Positions 54,938 through 63,397 of a stretch of DNA of 64,000 nt are shown piece by piece (position 1 is the first letter of the stretch; each line of letters opens with the position of its first letter). The notes under the pieces are model-generated. The model ran no database searches and was not told the origin of the DNA. It saw nothing but the letters and a program-made list of their open reading frames with translations. The stretch comes from Cupriavidus agavae. GTDB lineage: Bacteria > Pseudomonadota > Gammaproteobacteria > Burkholderiales > Burkholderiaceae. The position numbers and the translations under genes were made by a program. The stretch covers positions 682,001 through 746,000 of the forward strand of contig NZ_SGXM01000001.1 of NCBI RefSeq assembly GCF_004217045.1, in the 5' to 3' direction.

Positions 54938-55810
54938 ATGCCTGATACCGCCGTGACCACGCCCGCCGAGCCTGTCGTCTCCCTGAACGCAGACCTGCTG
55001 CCCATCTCCGAAGCCCGCATCCCGGTGCTCGACCGGGGCTTCATCTTCGGCGACGGCATCTACGAGGTGATCCCGATCTATCACGGCAAGGCGCTGCGCG
55101 GCGCCCAGCATCTGGCCCGGCTCGGCCGCAGCCTGGACGGCATCGGCATCCCGAATCCCCATACCGAAGCCGAATGGCTGGCGCAGATCGACCGCGTGAT
55201 TGCCGCCAACGGGCTGGCGGACCAGATGATCTACATCCAGGTCACGCGCGGCGTGGCCAAGCGGATGCACGCCTTCCCGAAGGACATTACCCCGACAGTG
55301 CTGATCATGACCAACCCGATGGCGCTGCCCCCGGCTGCCGCCGTGCAGCAGGGCGTGGCGTGCGTGACGATGGAAGACCGCCGCTGGCTGAATTGCCAGA
55401 TCAAGTCCACCTCGCTGCTCGGCAACGTGCTGGCCGCCCAGGTGGCTGCCGAGGCCGGCGTGACCGAGGCGATCCAGTTCCGCGACGGCTTCCTGACCGA
55501 GGCTTCGGCCTCGAACGTCTGGGTGGTCAGCCAGGGACGCATGGCCGCGCCGCCCAAGGACAACCTGATTCTCGAAGGCATCCGCTACGGGCTGATGGAG
55601 GAACTGTGCGCGGCGATGGATATCTCGCTGACGGCCCGCCGCATCACGCGCGACGAAGTGTTCGCCGCCGATGAGGTGATCATCTCGTCGGCCAGCAAGG
55701 AACTGCTGCCGGTGGTGACGATCGACGGCAAGGCCATCGGCAGCGGCAAGCCGGGCCCGGTGTTCGAGCGGCTGTACGGCGCCTACCAGGCGGCCAAGGC
55801 GGCGCTGTAG
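54938..55810 (+). CDS. dat: D-amino acid aminotransferase (class IV PLP enzyme)
   Basis: A 290-residue PLP-dependent transaminase of fold IV. Features are VLDRGFIFGDGIYEVIP near residue 28, the catalytic Lys in NCQIKSTSLLGNVLA near 155, and TEASASNVWVV near 187. These resemble D-alanine/D-glutamate transaminases more than branched-chain ones, but the specificity is uncertain. The start MPDTAV was chosen over 54896 because the extra residues look random. It is divergent from the bcs run. Confidence 0.85.
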   Translation: MPDTAVTTPAEPVVSLNADLLPISEARIPVLDRGFIFGDGIYEVIPIYHGKALRGAQHLARLGRSLDGIGIPNPHTEAEWLAQIDRVIAANGLADQMIYIQVTRGVAKRMHAFPKDITPTVLIMTNPMALPPAAAVQQGVACVTMEDRRWLNCQIKSTSLLGNVLAAQVAAEAGVTEAIQFRDGFLTEASASNVWVVSQGRMAAPPKDNLILEGIRYGLMEELCAAMDISLTARRITRDEVFAADEVIISSASKELLPVVTIDGKAIGSGKPGPVFERLYGAYQAAKAAL

Positions 55811-55882
55811 GCACCTGGGACGCCCGCCGGCGGACCTGCGTGCTACGATGGCCGCGGACGAACCACCGACGGGAGGCGGCCC

Positions 55883-56158
55883 ATGGCCAAGCGCGAGCGC
55901 AGCCGGCGTGTCATCAAGGAAGAGGTGAGCCGGCGCATCCAGCAGATCGACGAGATCGCGGACGAGGGGATGCGGGTCCGCGTGCCGGACCCGACGCCCC
56001 ATCCCCGCGATGCCCGCGGGCGGAACTGGGACATGGGCCGCTTCGGCAATGCGCGCGGCTACGAGCAGGCCATCCGGGCCGTCGTGGACGATGTGCGCGA
56101 CGAGTTCGATCTCGGCGACGATCCGCCCAGTGCGGTGCCGAACCCGTTCGGCAACTGA
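55883..56158 (+). CDS. Small hydrophilic protein of unknown function
   Basis: A 91-residue, highly charged protein with a basic helical start (RSRRVIKEEVSRRIQQIDEI) and a middle reading RGRNWDMGRFGNARGYEQAI. The C-terminus is acidic and Pro-rich (DDPPSAVPNPFGN). A strong ribosome-binding site GGGAGG precedes the ATG. No membrane segment or known motif was recognised. The DMGRFGNARGYEQAIR stretch looks conserved in character but could not be assigned. Confidence 0.6.
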   Translation: MAKRERSRRVIKEEVSRRIQQIDEIADEGMRVRVPDPTPHPRDARGRNWDMGRFGNARGYEQAIRAVVDDVRDEFDLGDDPPSAVPNPFGN

Positions 56159-56165
56159 GCCGCGC

Positions 56166-58073
56166 TCAGAGCGGCAGGCCGGTCCAGGCCGGCTGCGGCC
56201 GCCAGCCCGCGATGCCGGCGGCCGGCAGCGGCTGCGAGAACAGGAAGCCCTGCCCGACATGGCAGCCCTGTTCGAGCAGGAAGCGGCGCTGGAACGCGCT
56301 GGTCACCCCCTCGGCCACCACGGTCAGGTTGCGCGCACGGCCGATGCGGATCACCGCTTCCACCAGCGTGCGCGTGGCCTCGCTGGTTTCAAGGTCCACC
56401 AGGAAGCTGCGGTCGAGCTTGATCTCCTCCACAGGCAGCCGCGTCAGCCGGCTCAGGCTGGAAAACCCCGTGCCGAAATCGTCGATCGACAGCCGCACGC
56501 CGAGGCGGCGCAGCGCGGCGATCGTCGCCAGCGCGCTCTCGGCTTCCGAGGCCTGGTCGAGGAACACCCCTTCGGTAATCTCGATGGTCAGCATGCCCGG
56601 CGGCAGGTCGTTGGCCTGCAATGCCTGCGCCACCACGTCGGCCAGCCCCGGATCGCGGATCGACAGCGGCGAGAGGTTGACCGACATCGCCGGCACGGTC
56701 ACCCCGTCGCGCCGCCATTGCGCCAGCTGCGCGCACGCCTCGCGCACGGCCCAGCAGCCCAGTTCCACGATCAGCCCCGATTCCTCGGCCAGCGGCACGA
56801 ACACCGATGGCGCCACGTCGCCGCGGCGCGGATGCGGCCAGCGGGCCAGCGCCTCCACGGCGTGCAGCGTGTCGGAACCAAGGTTGACCTGCGGCTGGTA
56901 GTGCATGCGCAGCGCGCCGTCGCCGATGGCGTCGCGCAGTTCGAGTTCGAGCGCGCGGCGGTCGCCGAGCCGGCGCGCCAGCGTGGCATCGTAGACGCAG
57001 ACCTGGTTGCCGCGCTCGCGCAGGCGTCGCCGCTTGGCCTGGTAGACGGCCAGGTCGGCGTGGTGCAGCAGCGTGGCGCGGTCGCGCAACTGCTCGCCGA
57101 GCACGCTGATGCCGATGCTGGCGGTGGGCGTCAGGCGCTGGCCCGGCGCCAGCGAGACCGGCGCCGAGAGCGCCACCAGCAGCGCCTGTGCGGCGGCCAT
57201 GGCGGCCTCCTGCGCATGGTCCGGCAGCAGCACGGCAAATTCGTCGCCGGAGAGCCGGCCGGTCACGGCGTCGGGGTGGCAGGCCAGCGCCACGTGCTGG
57301 AGCCGCGCGGCCACTTCAGTCAGGAAGCGGTCGCCCGCGCCGTGGCCCTGCACGTCATTGACCTGCTTGAAATCGTTGAGATCGATGAACAGCATCGCCA
57401 GCGGCTGCCGCGCGGCATTGGCGCGCGCCACGGCCTCGTCGGTGCGGGCCAGCAGCAACTGGCGGTTGGGCAGGCCGGTCAGCGCGTCGTAGCTGGCCAG
57501 CCGGTGGATGCGGTCCTGCGCCTGGTCGCGCGCCAGCGCCAGCGCGCAAAGGTCGGCGGCCATGGCCACCAGGTGCTCGTGGAAGGCGTCGGGCAGGCGT
57601 GGCTCGGCAAAGCACAGCGCGAAGGTGCCGAGCACGCGGCCATCGGCGGCGCGCACCGGCGTGGACCAGCTGGCGGCCAGCCCGGCGGCGCGTGCGGCGT
57701 CGCGCAGCGGTTCCCAGCGCGGATCGCGGGCGATATCGGCCACCGCCACGGGTTGGCCCAGGAAGGCGGCGGCGCCACAGGAGCCCGACTGCAGCCCCAC
57801 CGGCAAATCGCGGAACGGGGCGAGCGCGGCGGGGTCCGCCGACGGCATCGCCACGAGCCTGAGCCGGCCGTCCTCCACGCGCATCACGGCCGCCACGGCG
57901 CCCGGCGACATGCGCTCCACGCGGCGGCAGAGGCCGGCCATGATCTGGTGCGTGGGAAGGTCGCGTGCCAGCGCCGCCACCGCCTCTGACGCGGCGGCCA
58001 ACAGGGGGTCCTGGTTGCGCGCGTTGACGGCGACCACGGCGTCGATCGCCTGTTCCAGCGCCTGGGTACGCAT
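56166..58073 (-). CDS. GAF-GGDEF-EAL protein, probable c-di-GMP phosphodiesterase
   Basis: A 635-residue cytoplasmic protein. An N-terminal GAF-like domain (about 20-165, with SGSCGAAAFLGQPVAVADIARDP, in part) is followed by a GGDEF domain with a variant SGDEF active site (RLSGDEFAVLLPD) and no RxxD I-site. The C-terminal EAL domain keeps all expected metal and catalytic residues: EALARW, SVNLSP, TIEITEG, IDDFGTGFSSL, EIKLDRSF, VVAEGV and a Gln in LFSQPL. Breakdown of c-di-GMP is the likelier activity. The signal for the GAF domain is unknown. It lies between the bcs cluster and the yfi operon. Confidence 0.9.
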   Translation of the reverse strand: MRTQALEQAIDAVVAVNARNQDPLLAAASEAVAALARDLPTHQIMAGLCRRVERMSPGAVAAVMRVEDGRLRLVAMPSADPAALAPFRDLPVGLQSGSCGAAAFLGQPVAVADIARDPRWEPLRDAARAAGLAASWSTPVRAADGRVLGTFALCFAEPRLPDAFHEHLVAMAADLCALALARDQAQDRIHRLASYDALTGLPNRQLLLARTDEAVARANAARQPLAMLFIDLNDFKQVNDVQGHGAGDRFLTEVAARLQHVALACHPDAVTGRLSGDEFAVLLPDHAQEAAMAAAQALLVALSAPVSLAPGQRLTPTASIGISVLGEQLRDRATLLHHADLAVYQAKRRRLRERGNQVCVYDATLARRLGDRRALELELRDAIGDGALRMHYQPQVNLGSDTLHAVEALARWPHPRRGDVAPSVFVPLAEESGLIVELGCWAVREACAQLAQWRRDGVTVPAMSVNLSPLSIRDPGLADVVAQALQANDLPPGMLTIEITEGVFLDQASEAESALATIAALRRLGVRLSIDDFGTGFSSLSRLTRLPVEEIKLDRSFLVDLETSEATRTLVEAVIRIGRARNLTVVAEGVTSAFQRRFLLEQGCHVGQGFLFSQPLPAAGIAGWRPQPAWTGLPL

Positions 58074-58349
58074 GCTTTCTAGACTTTCTCTTATTTTGGG
58101 GAATACGGGTGGCGCGCTCCCGGCGATCTCCCTCGAATCGTCGTACCACCGCGCGCCCCCGGAGTGTACGGCCCCGGCCGCACGCCCGAAGGCAGGGTTT
58201 GCCCGCGCTTTCCTGGCAACGCGGGCGCGGTCAACCCCACTTCCCGGGGTGTACCGGCATGCGGCCCTTTAAATACGCGGCAAGGCGCCGGGCGGCGCCG
58301 GTGCAGGCGCGATCTAGAGGTTTTACTCAGGTTCGGGCAAAAGGCCGGC

Positions 58350-58862
58350 TCAGTCGACCGTCACGATGATCGCCACGCGGCGGTTCTCGGCGCGGCCGGC
58401 GGCGGTGCCGTTGTCGGCGATGGGTCGGGTCTTGCCCAGTCCACGCACTTCGAGGTGCTCGCGCACAAAGCCGCAGGCGCCCATCACGCGGGCCACCGCT
58501 TCGGCGCGGCGCACCGACAGCTGCTGGTTGTACTCCGCGCTGCCGGCGTTGTCGGTGTGGCCGTCGATGCGCAGGCGGTCGATGCCGGCGTCACGCAGCA
58601 CCCGGCCAATGCGCACCACCGCAAGCTGGCGCTCGGGCGTGATCACATCCTCGTCGAAGCTGAACAGCACCTTGTCCGGCAGGCCCAGTTCCCAGCCGTT
58701 GTCGGTGCGCTCGAACCCCTGGCTCTGCAGCGCGGCCACCTGGGCTGGCGTCAGCCCGCGTGGGGGTTCGGGCGTCGCACAGCCCGCCAGCAGCGCGGCG
58801 GCGGCCAGCGTGGGAGCCAGCAGGGCATGGCACAGCAGGGCGCGGCGCGAGAGCGGCGGCAT
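58350..58862 (-). CDS. yfiB: YfiB-like OmpA-family outer-membrane lipoprotein
   Basis: A 170-residue lipoprotein with lipobox LLAGC (Cys at about 28) and an OmpA C-terminal domain. That domain has VLFSFDEDVITPE, then LRIDGHTDNAGSAEYNQQLS and RRVAII, the peptidoglycan-binding fold. In Pseudomonas, YfiB sequesters YfiR and so releases the cyclase YfiN. It lies 5 bases downstream of the yfiN-like gene in the order yfiR-yfiN-yfiB. Confidence 0.88.
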   Translation of the reverse strand: MPPLSRRALLCHALLAPTLAAAALLAGCATPEPPRGLTPAQVAALQSQGFERTDNGWELGLPDKVLFSFDEDVITPERQLAVVRIGRVLRDAGIDRLRIDGHTDNAGSAEYNQQLSVRRAEAVARVMGACGFVREHLEVRGLGKTRPIADNGTAAGRAENRRVAIIVTVD

Positions 58863-58867
58863 GGCGG

Positions 58868-60145
58868 TCAGGCCTGGCGTTCCGGCGGCGCCGCTTCGGC
58901 GCTGTGCCAGGTGGCGCCCGAGTGCCGCTTGGCGCCGTACATGGCCGCGTCGGCGGCATGCAGCAGCGCCGCGCCGTTGCGGGCGTGGACCGGGAAGACG
59001 GCCAGGCCGATGCTGAGCGGCGCCACCACGGTGCCGCCATCGGGCAGGGCGATCGGCGCGGCCATGGCGTCGAGGATGGCCTCGGCGGCGCGCACCGCGT
59101 CCTCGGGCTGGCGCAGTGTGTCGATCAGCACGGCAAATTCGTCGCCGCCCAGGCGGGCCACGGTGTCCGATTCGCGCAGGCAGCCCCGGATGCGGTCGGC
59201 GATGCCAACCAGCACCCGATCGCCCGCCGCGTGGCCGTGGCGGTCGTTGATCCCCTTGAAGTCGTCACTGTCGAGATAGAGCACGGCGGCGTAGTGGTTG
59301 CGGGCGGCCGCGTTGCGCAGCGCCAGGTCGAGCGCTTCGGTGAATGCGGCACGGTTGAGCAATCCTGTCAGGCTGTCGTGCGTGGCGCGGTGCGCCAGCG
59401 AACGGTTCTCGCGCTGCAGCTGCTTCTGCCATGCTTCCAGTTCGTCGAGCAGCACGTTGAAGTCCTCGGACAGCGCGTTCAGCTCTTCGATCCGGGCTGG
59501 CGGCATGCGCTGGCCGAACGCGCGCTCGGAGCGCACCGCGTGGGCCACCCGCATCAGGTTGCGCAGCGGATCGACGATGTCGCCGAGCATCCGGCTCGAC
59601 ATGTAGTGCGCGCCGACCGCCGTCAGCAACAGGCAGGCGATCAGCCCCAGCGTGCCCTGCAGCAGGAAGTGCAGCAGCGCGACAGGGTCTCCCGACACCT
59701 GCACGCTGCCCACCTGCTGCGCCTCGTGGACGATCGGCTGCTCGGCCGGGCCGGAGGTCAGCAGCCTGCCCGCGATGCGGCGCAGCGCCGGAAAGCGCTC
59801 CTGGCCGGGGCGCTGCCACGAGGCCAGCAACTGCCGGTCGCGGTCGTAGACGGTCACGGTGGCCAGGTCCTCGGCGGCGGCAATGGCCGAAAGCGCGTCG
59901 GCCGCGGCCGCCTGGTCGCCGAAGACGACTGGCGCCTCGACCGTGTAGGCGATGGAGCGCGCCACGAGCCGCAGGTTGTGGTCGGCGTGGGCCCGCAGCG
60001 CGGTCAGGCCGAAGAACGTCAGCGAGATCCCGGCGGTCAGCACGGCAATCAGCGCCACGCTCAGGTGGATGCGCCGCAGTGTGCCGTACAGCGTGGGCCG
60101 GACGGGTGCGGGCGTGGCGGAGGGGCGGCGGCCGGGCAGGTTCAT
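58868..60145 (-). CDS. yfiN: YfiN/TpbB-like membrane diguanylate cyclase
   Basis: A 425-residue protein with a first membrane helix at about 27-50, a periplasmic CHASE8-like domain (about 51-160), a second helix at about 163-183 and a HAMP region. A GGDEF domain follows, with DSLTGLLNRAAF, DSDDFKGIND and active-site RLGGDEF. An I-site RESD precedes GGDEF by five residues, so product inhibition is likely. Repression by periplasmic YfiR is expected by homology. Its start overlaps the yfiR stop (ATGA). Confidence 0.9.
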   Translation of the reverse strand: MNLPGRRPSATPAPVRPTLYGTLRRIHLSVALIAVLTAGISLTFFGLTALRAHADHNLRLVARSIAYTVEAPVVFGDQAAAADALSAIAAAEDLATVTVYDRDRQLLASWQRPGQERFPALRRIAGRLLTSGPAEQPIVHEAQQVGSVQVSGDPVALLHFLLQGTLGLIACLLLTAVGAHYMSSRMLGDIVDPLRNLMRVAHAVRSERAFGQRMPPARIEELNALSEDFNVLLDELEAWQKQLQRENRSLAHRATHDSLTGLLNRAAFTEALDLALRNAAARNHYAAVLYLDSDDFKGINDRHGHAAGDRVLVGIADRIRGCLRESDTVARLGGDEFAVLIDTLRQPEDAVRAAEAILDAMAAPIALPDGGTVVAPLSIGLAVFPVHARNGAALLHAADAAMYGAKRHSGATWHSAEAAPPERQA

Positions 60146-60747
60146 GGCGCCGGCGCCTTGCGGCGTCCCAGTTGCAGCACGCCCGGGTGCACGTGAATGC
60201 CGCTGCGGGCGATGGCGTCGAGGTTGATCCGGAACGACACCTGGTTCTCGCGGATGCTCAGGCAGAACATGCTTCCGCCTTCACACTCGAAATCTTCTTC
60301 CGCGATGACCAGCACCGGCTTGCCCACGTAGGTGGCGGTCAGCCTGCGGCGCCGGGCCTCGTCCATCGTGCCGATGTAGAGTGCGTCGCACGCGCCGGCC
60401 AGCGGGTCGGCCAGCATGTCCACGCGGCGCGCCTCCACCAGCCGGCCCGTCGACAGCGTGCCGCCTTCCAGCAGCTTGCCGGCGTAGCGGGCCCCGCTGT
60501 CCACGCACAGCCGTACCGACTCCCGCTCCTCGGGCCAGCGCGCATAGCTCAGCAGGCTCATGACCACGCGGGCCACGGCTTCGGGGCGCGAGGGCGGGGC
60601 CGGCTGCGCGGTGGCGGGAGCGCCGGCTCCCGCCGTGGAGGCGGCCGCGTAGCCCGGCCACGCCGCCAGCAGCGCCAGCAGCGTCGGCAGGGCCGGGCGC
60701 GCAAGGCGGCACGCGAGAGAGGATAGGCGAAACGCAGGACGCGGCAA
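60142..60747 (-). CDS. yfiR: YfiR-like periplasmic repressor of YfiN (DUF4154)
   Basis: A small periplasmic protein of the YfiR/DUF4154 family. A signal-peptide-like stretch (ARPALPTLLALLAAWPGYAAA) precedes the domain, which begins VARVVMSLLSYARWPEERESVRLCVD. Cysteines in RLCVD, GACDALYIG and FECEGGSMFCLSI could form the two disulfides known to matter for YfiR stability. No ATG lies before the signal peptide in frame. A TTG at 60747 gives a normal-looking signal peptide; another TTG at 60939 would add 64 residues. The start is therefore unsure. Confidence 0.82.
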   Translation of the reverse strand: MPRPAFRLSSLACRLARPALPTLLALLAAWPGYAAASTAGAGAPATAQPAPPSRPEAVARVVMSLLSYARWPEERESVRLCVDSGARYAGKLLEGGTLSTGRLVEARRVDMLADPLAGACDALYIGTMDEARRRRLTATYVGKPVLVIAEEDFECEGGSMFCLSIRENQVSFRINLDAIARSGIHVHPGVLQLGRRKAPAP

Positions 60748-61021
60748 TTGGGCGGCGGGCGTGGATTGGGGGAGTCCGGCGGACGGGGCGGGTGGATGAC
60801 TCCATTGGAGTGTCGGCTTGATCTGCAGAAACTGTAGCCACAAACCGCTACGCCCGCAGTGGTCCAGATGCCCTAGTGCGCCGGGCTGAACCTGGGCTGA
60901 GCCGGGCTGAACATGGCGATCGCGCGTTTGCGGTGACAAGGGCGCCTGCCGCCATGCTAGGATTTCCGGGCCCCGCCGCTCCAGCCACCCACTTCAGCCG
61001 ATCCCTTCCGGAGACACCTTC

Positions 61022-61258
61022 ATGGCAAAGCAGGTCTTCTCGCGTACGCAATACCTGGACATCCTCAACGACAGCCTGCGGCGCCATCCCGGCTTCCAGC
61101 CCGGCATGGCGTTCGTGTTCCTGCCGCCCGGCGCCGCCGCCGGCCAGGCTTCGGGCGTCGGTTGCACCGGCCCGATGGACGCGCTGCCGGTCTACTGCGA
61201 GATCGAGCGCGTGGCGTCCGGCCTGATCGAGGTGGCGGAGCCCGCCGCCAAGGCATGA
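61022..61258 (+). CDS. Small protein of unknown function
   Basis: A 78-residue protein starting MAKQVFSRTQYLDILNDSLR with a helical charged N-terminus. A hydrophobic middle FQPGMAFVFLPPGAAAG and a C-terminal stretch DALPVYCEIERVASGLIEVAE follow. It ends just before a strong terminator. No motif was recognised, but composition and third-position G/C support coding. Confidence 0.6.
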   Translation: MAKQVFSRTQYLDILNDSLRRHPGFQPGMAFVFLPPGAAAGQASGVGCTGPMDALPVYCEIERVASGLIEVAEPAAKA

Positions 61259-61259
61259 A

Positions 61260-61286
61260 AAAACGCACCCCGCGGGGTGCGTTTCT
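61260..61286. terminator. Bidirectional terminator
   Basis: The hairpin AAACGCACCCC/GGGGTGCGTTT has an almost loopless CG centre and is flanked by A- and T-rich ends. It lies between the plus-strand small gene and the minus-strand gene at 61319. Confidence 0.85.
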
Positions 61287-61318
61287 CGTGCCAGCCGATG
61301 GCGCAGGCGCGCAGGCGC

Positions 61319-61702
61319 TCAGTCCTCGTCTTCCTCGTCGTCGAGGAAGGCGCGGCGCAGCAGCCAGTTGGCAATGGCCTCGTCGCAGACATTCTTGAGC
61401 TTGCCTTTTTCCGGCAGCTTGTCGAATAGCTGGAAATTGACCAGCGCCAGGCCCGCGTCGGTGATGTAGAACAGGCGGTCGGGATCGTCGTAGTGCACGA
61501 TGCGTCCGTCGATGTCCGTATCGTCGCCGTCGGCGGGCATGTCCTCGAGTTCCACCACGCGGCACGTGAAGCGCGGGCTGCGCGTGTGGGTCAGATACTC
61601 GAATTCGTCGTGCGACACATTGCCGCTCTTGTCGGTGACGACGGCGAAGCCCCAGACGAAGCGGGGCATCGGCAGATCGGACAGATCGTCAATCTCGTCC
61701 AT
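61319..61702 (-). CDS. Acidic protein of unknown function
   Basis: A 127-residue, strongly acidic cytoplasmic protein: MDEIDDLSDLPMPRFVWGFAV at the start (in part) and LDDEEDED at the end. The middle DDPDRLFYITDAGLALVNF is well structured. The start MDEIDD is preceded by GGAGAA and was chosen over an upstream frame. It lies 64 bases beyond the 3' end of glpD. No family was recognised with confidence. Confidence 0.65.
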   Translation of the reverse strand: MDEIDDLSDLPMPRFVWGFAVVTDKSGNVSHDEFEYLTHTRSPRFTCRVVELEDMPADGDDTDIDGRIVHYDDPDRLFYITDAGLALVNFQLFDKLPEKGKLKNVCDEAIANWLLRRAFLDDEEDED

Positions 61703-61779
61703 GGTGTTCTCCGTGATGCAACAGCCGGCATTATCGCCGAAGTCCCGCCCCGGGGGGGTGACCGCGGCACGCGCGACGC

Positions 61780-63384
61780 TCAATCAAGCATGTAACCCCT
61801 GGCCAGCGTGCCAAAATCCTCGCGTTCGCGGGCCTGCCAGGCAGCATCGTGCCCCAGTTCCTCGGCCAGGATCTCGGCCACGCGCGGCGCGCCGGCCAGC
61901 GCGGCCCGGGCGTCGAGGAACAGCGCCCGGTTGCGGCGGCCCAGCACGTCCTCGACCCGGCGCGCCAGTTCGTGGCGGGCGGCGAAGCGCACATGGGCCT
62001 CGGTCAGCCCCGAGGCCGGCACGATCACGGCGTCAGCCCCCGGCAGCGCCTGCACCAGTGGCAGGTCGGCGCCGTAATAGCGGTCGGGCGAGCCGGACCG
62101 GGCCGGCGGCAGGTTCTCGGGCACCCCGGCGGCGCCGTGCAGCGGCAGGTCGGCCGTCCGGCACGGCGCGGCGCGCACCAGCTGGCGCTGGATGGCCGTG
62201 TCCATCACGTCCTCGGCCATCTTGCGGTAGGTGGTCCACTTGCCGCCCGTCACGGTGATCAGGCCGGCCTTGGAGACCAGGATCGTGTGCTCGCGCGACA
62301 GCGACGCGGTGGATGCCTCGCCCGTGGCCTTGACCAGCGGCCGCAGCCCGGCCCAGACGCTGGTCACGTCGGCGCGGGACGGATCGCGCGCCAGGTAGCG
62401 GGCGGCGGTTTCCAGGATGAAGTCGATATCGTCGCTGGCCGCGCGCGGCTCCAGCGGCAGGTCCTTGCGCGGGGTGTCGGTGGTGCCCACGATCACATGG
62501 CCGTTCCAGGGCACCAGGAACAGCACCCGGCCGTCGTCGGTCTTCGGGATCAGGATGGCGCGGTCGCCGGGCAGGAAGCTGCGCGGAATCGTCAGGTGCA
62601 CGCCCTGGCTTGGCGCCACCATCGTGCGGGCCTGGCTGTCTTCCATCTGGCGCACCGCGTCCACCCAGACACCGGTGGCGTTGATCACGCAGTCGGCGCG
62701 CAGCGTGAAGGTGGCATCGCCCAGCGCGTCCTGCGCCGTGACGCCCGTGACCACGCCGTTCGACTGCGTCAGCCCGGTCACCCGCACGTAGTTGACCGCC
62801 GTGCCGCCCACGTCGAACAGCGTGCGCATCAGCGCCATGGCCAGCCGCGCGTCATCGAACTGGCCGTCGAAATAGAGATTGCCGCCGCGCAGCGGCCGTC
62901 CGCCCACGTGCTCGGCCAGCGTGGGGGCGGCTTCGAGCGTCTCGCGGTGGTTCAGCCAGCGGCTGCCGGAAAGGTTCAGCCCGCCGGCCAGCATGTCGTA
63001 GACCTTGAGGCCGATCCCGTAGAACGGCTGGTCGAACATCTGGTAGGCCGGCACCACGAAGCCCAGCGGCCAGACCACGTGCGGCGCGTTGCGGGCCAGC
63101 AGGCCGCGTTCGTGCAGCGCCTCGCGCACCAGGCCGATGTTGCCCTGGGCCAGGTAGCGCACGCCGCCGTGCACGAGCTTGGTGGCCTTGCTCGATGTGC
63201 CCTTGGCAAAGTCCGCCGCTTCGAGCAGCAGGGTGCGGTAGCCGCGCGCCGCGGCGTCCAGCGCGGTGCCCAGGCCCGTGGCGCCGCCGCCGATGACGAT
63301 CACATCCCAGCGCGCCTCGCGCGACAGCGTGTTGAGCAGTTCGCCGCGCGAGGGCGGCTGGACCGGAGGTACGTTGATTGGCAT
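61780..63384 (-). CDS. glpD: Glycerol-3-phosphate dehydrogenase (aerobic, FAD)
   Basis: Membrane-associated flavoenzyme that oxidises glycerol 3-phosphate to dihydroxyacetone phosphate and feeds quinones. The FAD-binding start WDVIVIGGGATGLGTALDAA is near residue 27, with GTSSKATKLVHGGVRYL after it and VTGGKWTTYRKMAEDV near 400. The 534-residue length is normal. The start MPINVP was chosen; upstream residues are not family-like. It lies 13 bases after glpK, an operon arrangement for glycerol use. Confidence 0.96.
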   Translation of the reverse strand: MPINVPPVQPPSRGELLNTLSREARWDVIVIGGGATGLGTALDAAARGYRTLLLEAADFAKGTSSKATKLVHGGVRYLAQGNIGLVREALHERGLLARNAPHVVWPLGFVVPAYQMFDQPFYGIGLKVYDMLAGGLNLSGSRWLNHRETLEAAPTLAEHVGGRPLRGGNLYFDGQFDDARLAMALMRTLFDVGGTAVNYVRVTGLTQSNGVVTGVTAQDALGDATFTLRADCVINATGVWVDAVRQMEDSQARTMVAPSQGVHLTIPRSFLPGDRAILIPKTDDGRVLFLVPWNGHVIVGTTDTPRKDLPLEPRAASDDIDFILETAARYLARDPSRADVTSVWAGLRPLVKATGEASTASLSREHTILVSKAGLITVTGGKWTTYRKMAEDVMDTAIQRQLVRAAPCRTADLPLHGAAGVPENLPPARSGSPDRYYGADLPLVQALPGADAVIVPASGLTEAHVRFAARHELARRVEDVLGRRNRALFLDARAALAGAPRVAEILAEELGHDAAWQAREREDFGTLARGYMLD

Positions 63385-63397
63385 GAGGCTTGTCTGT

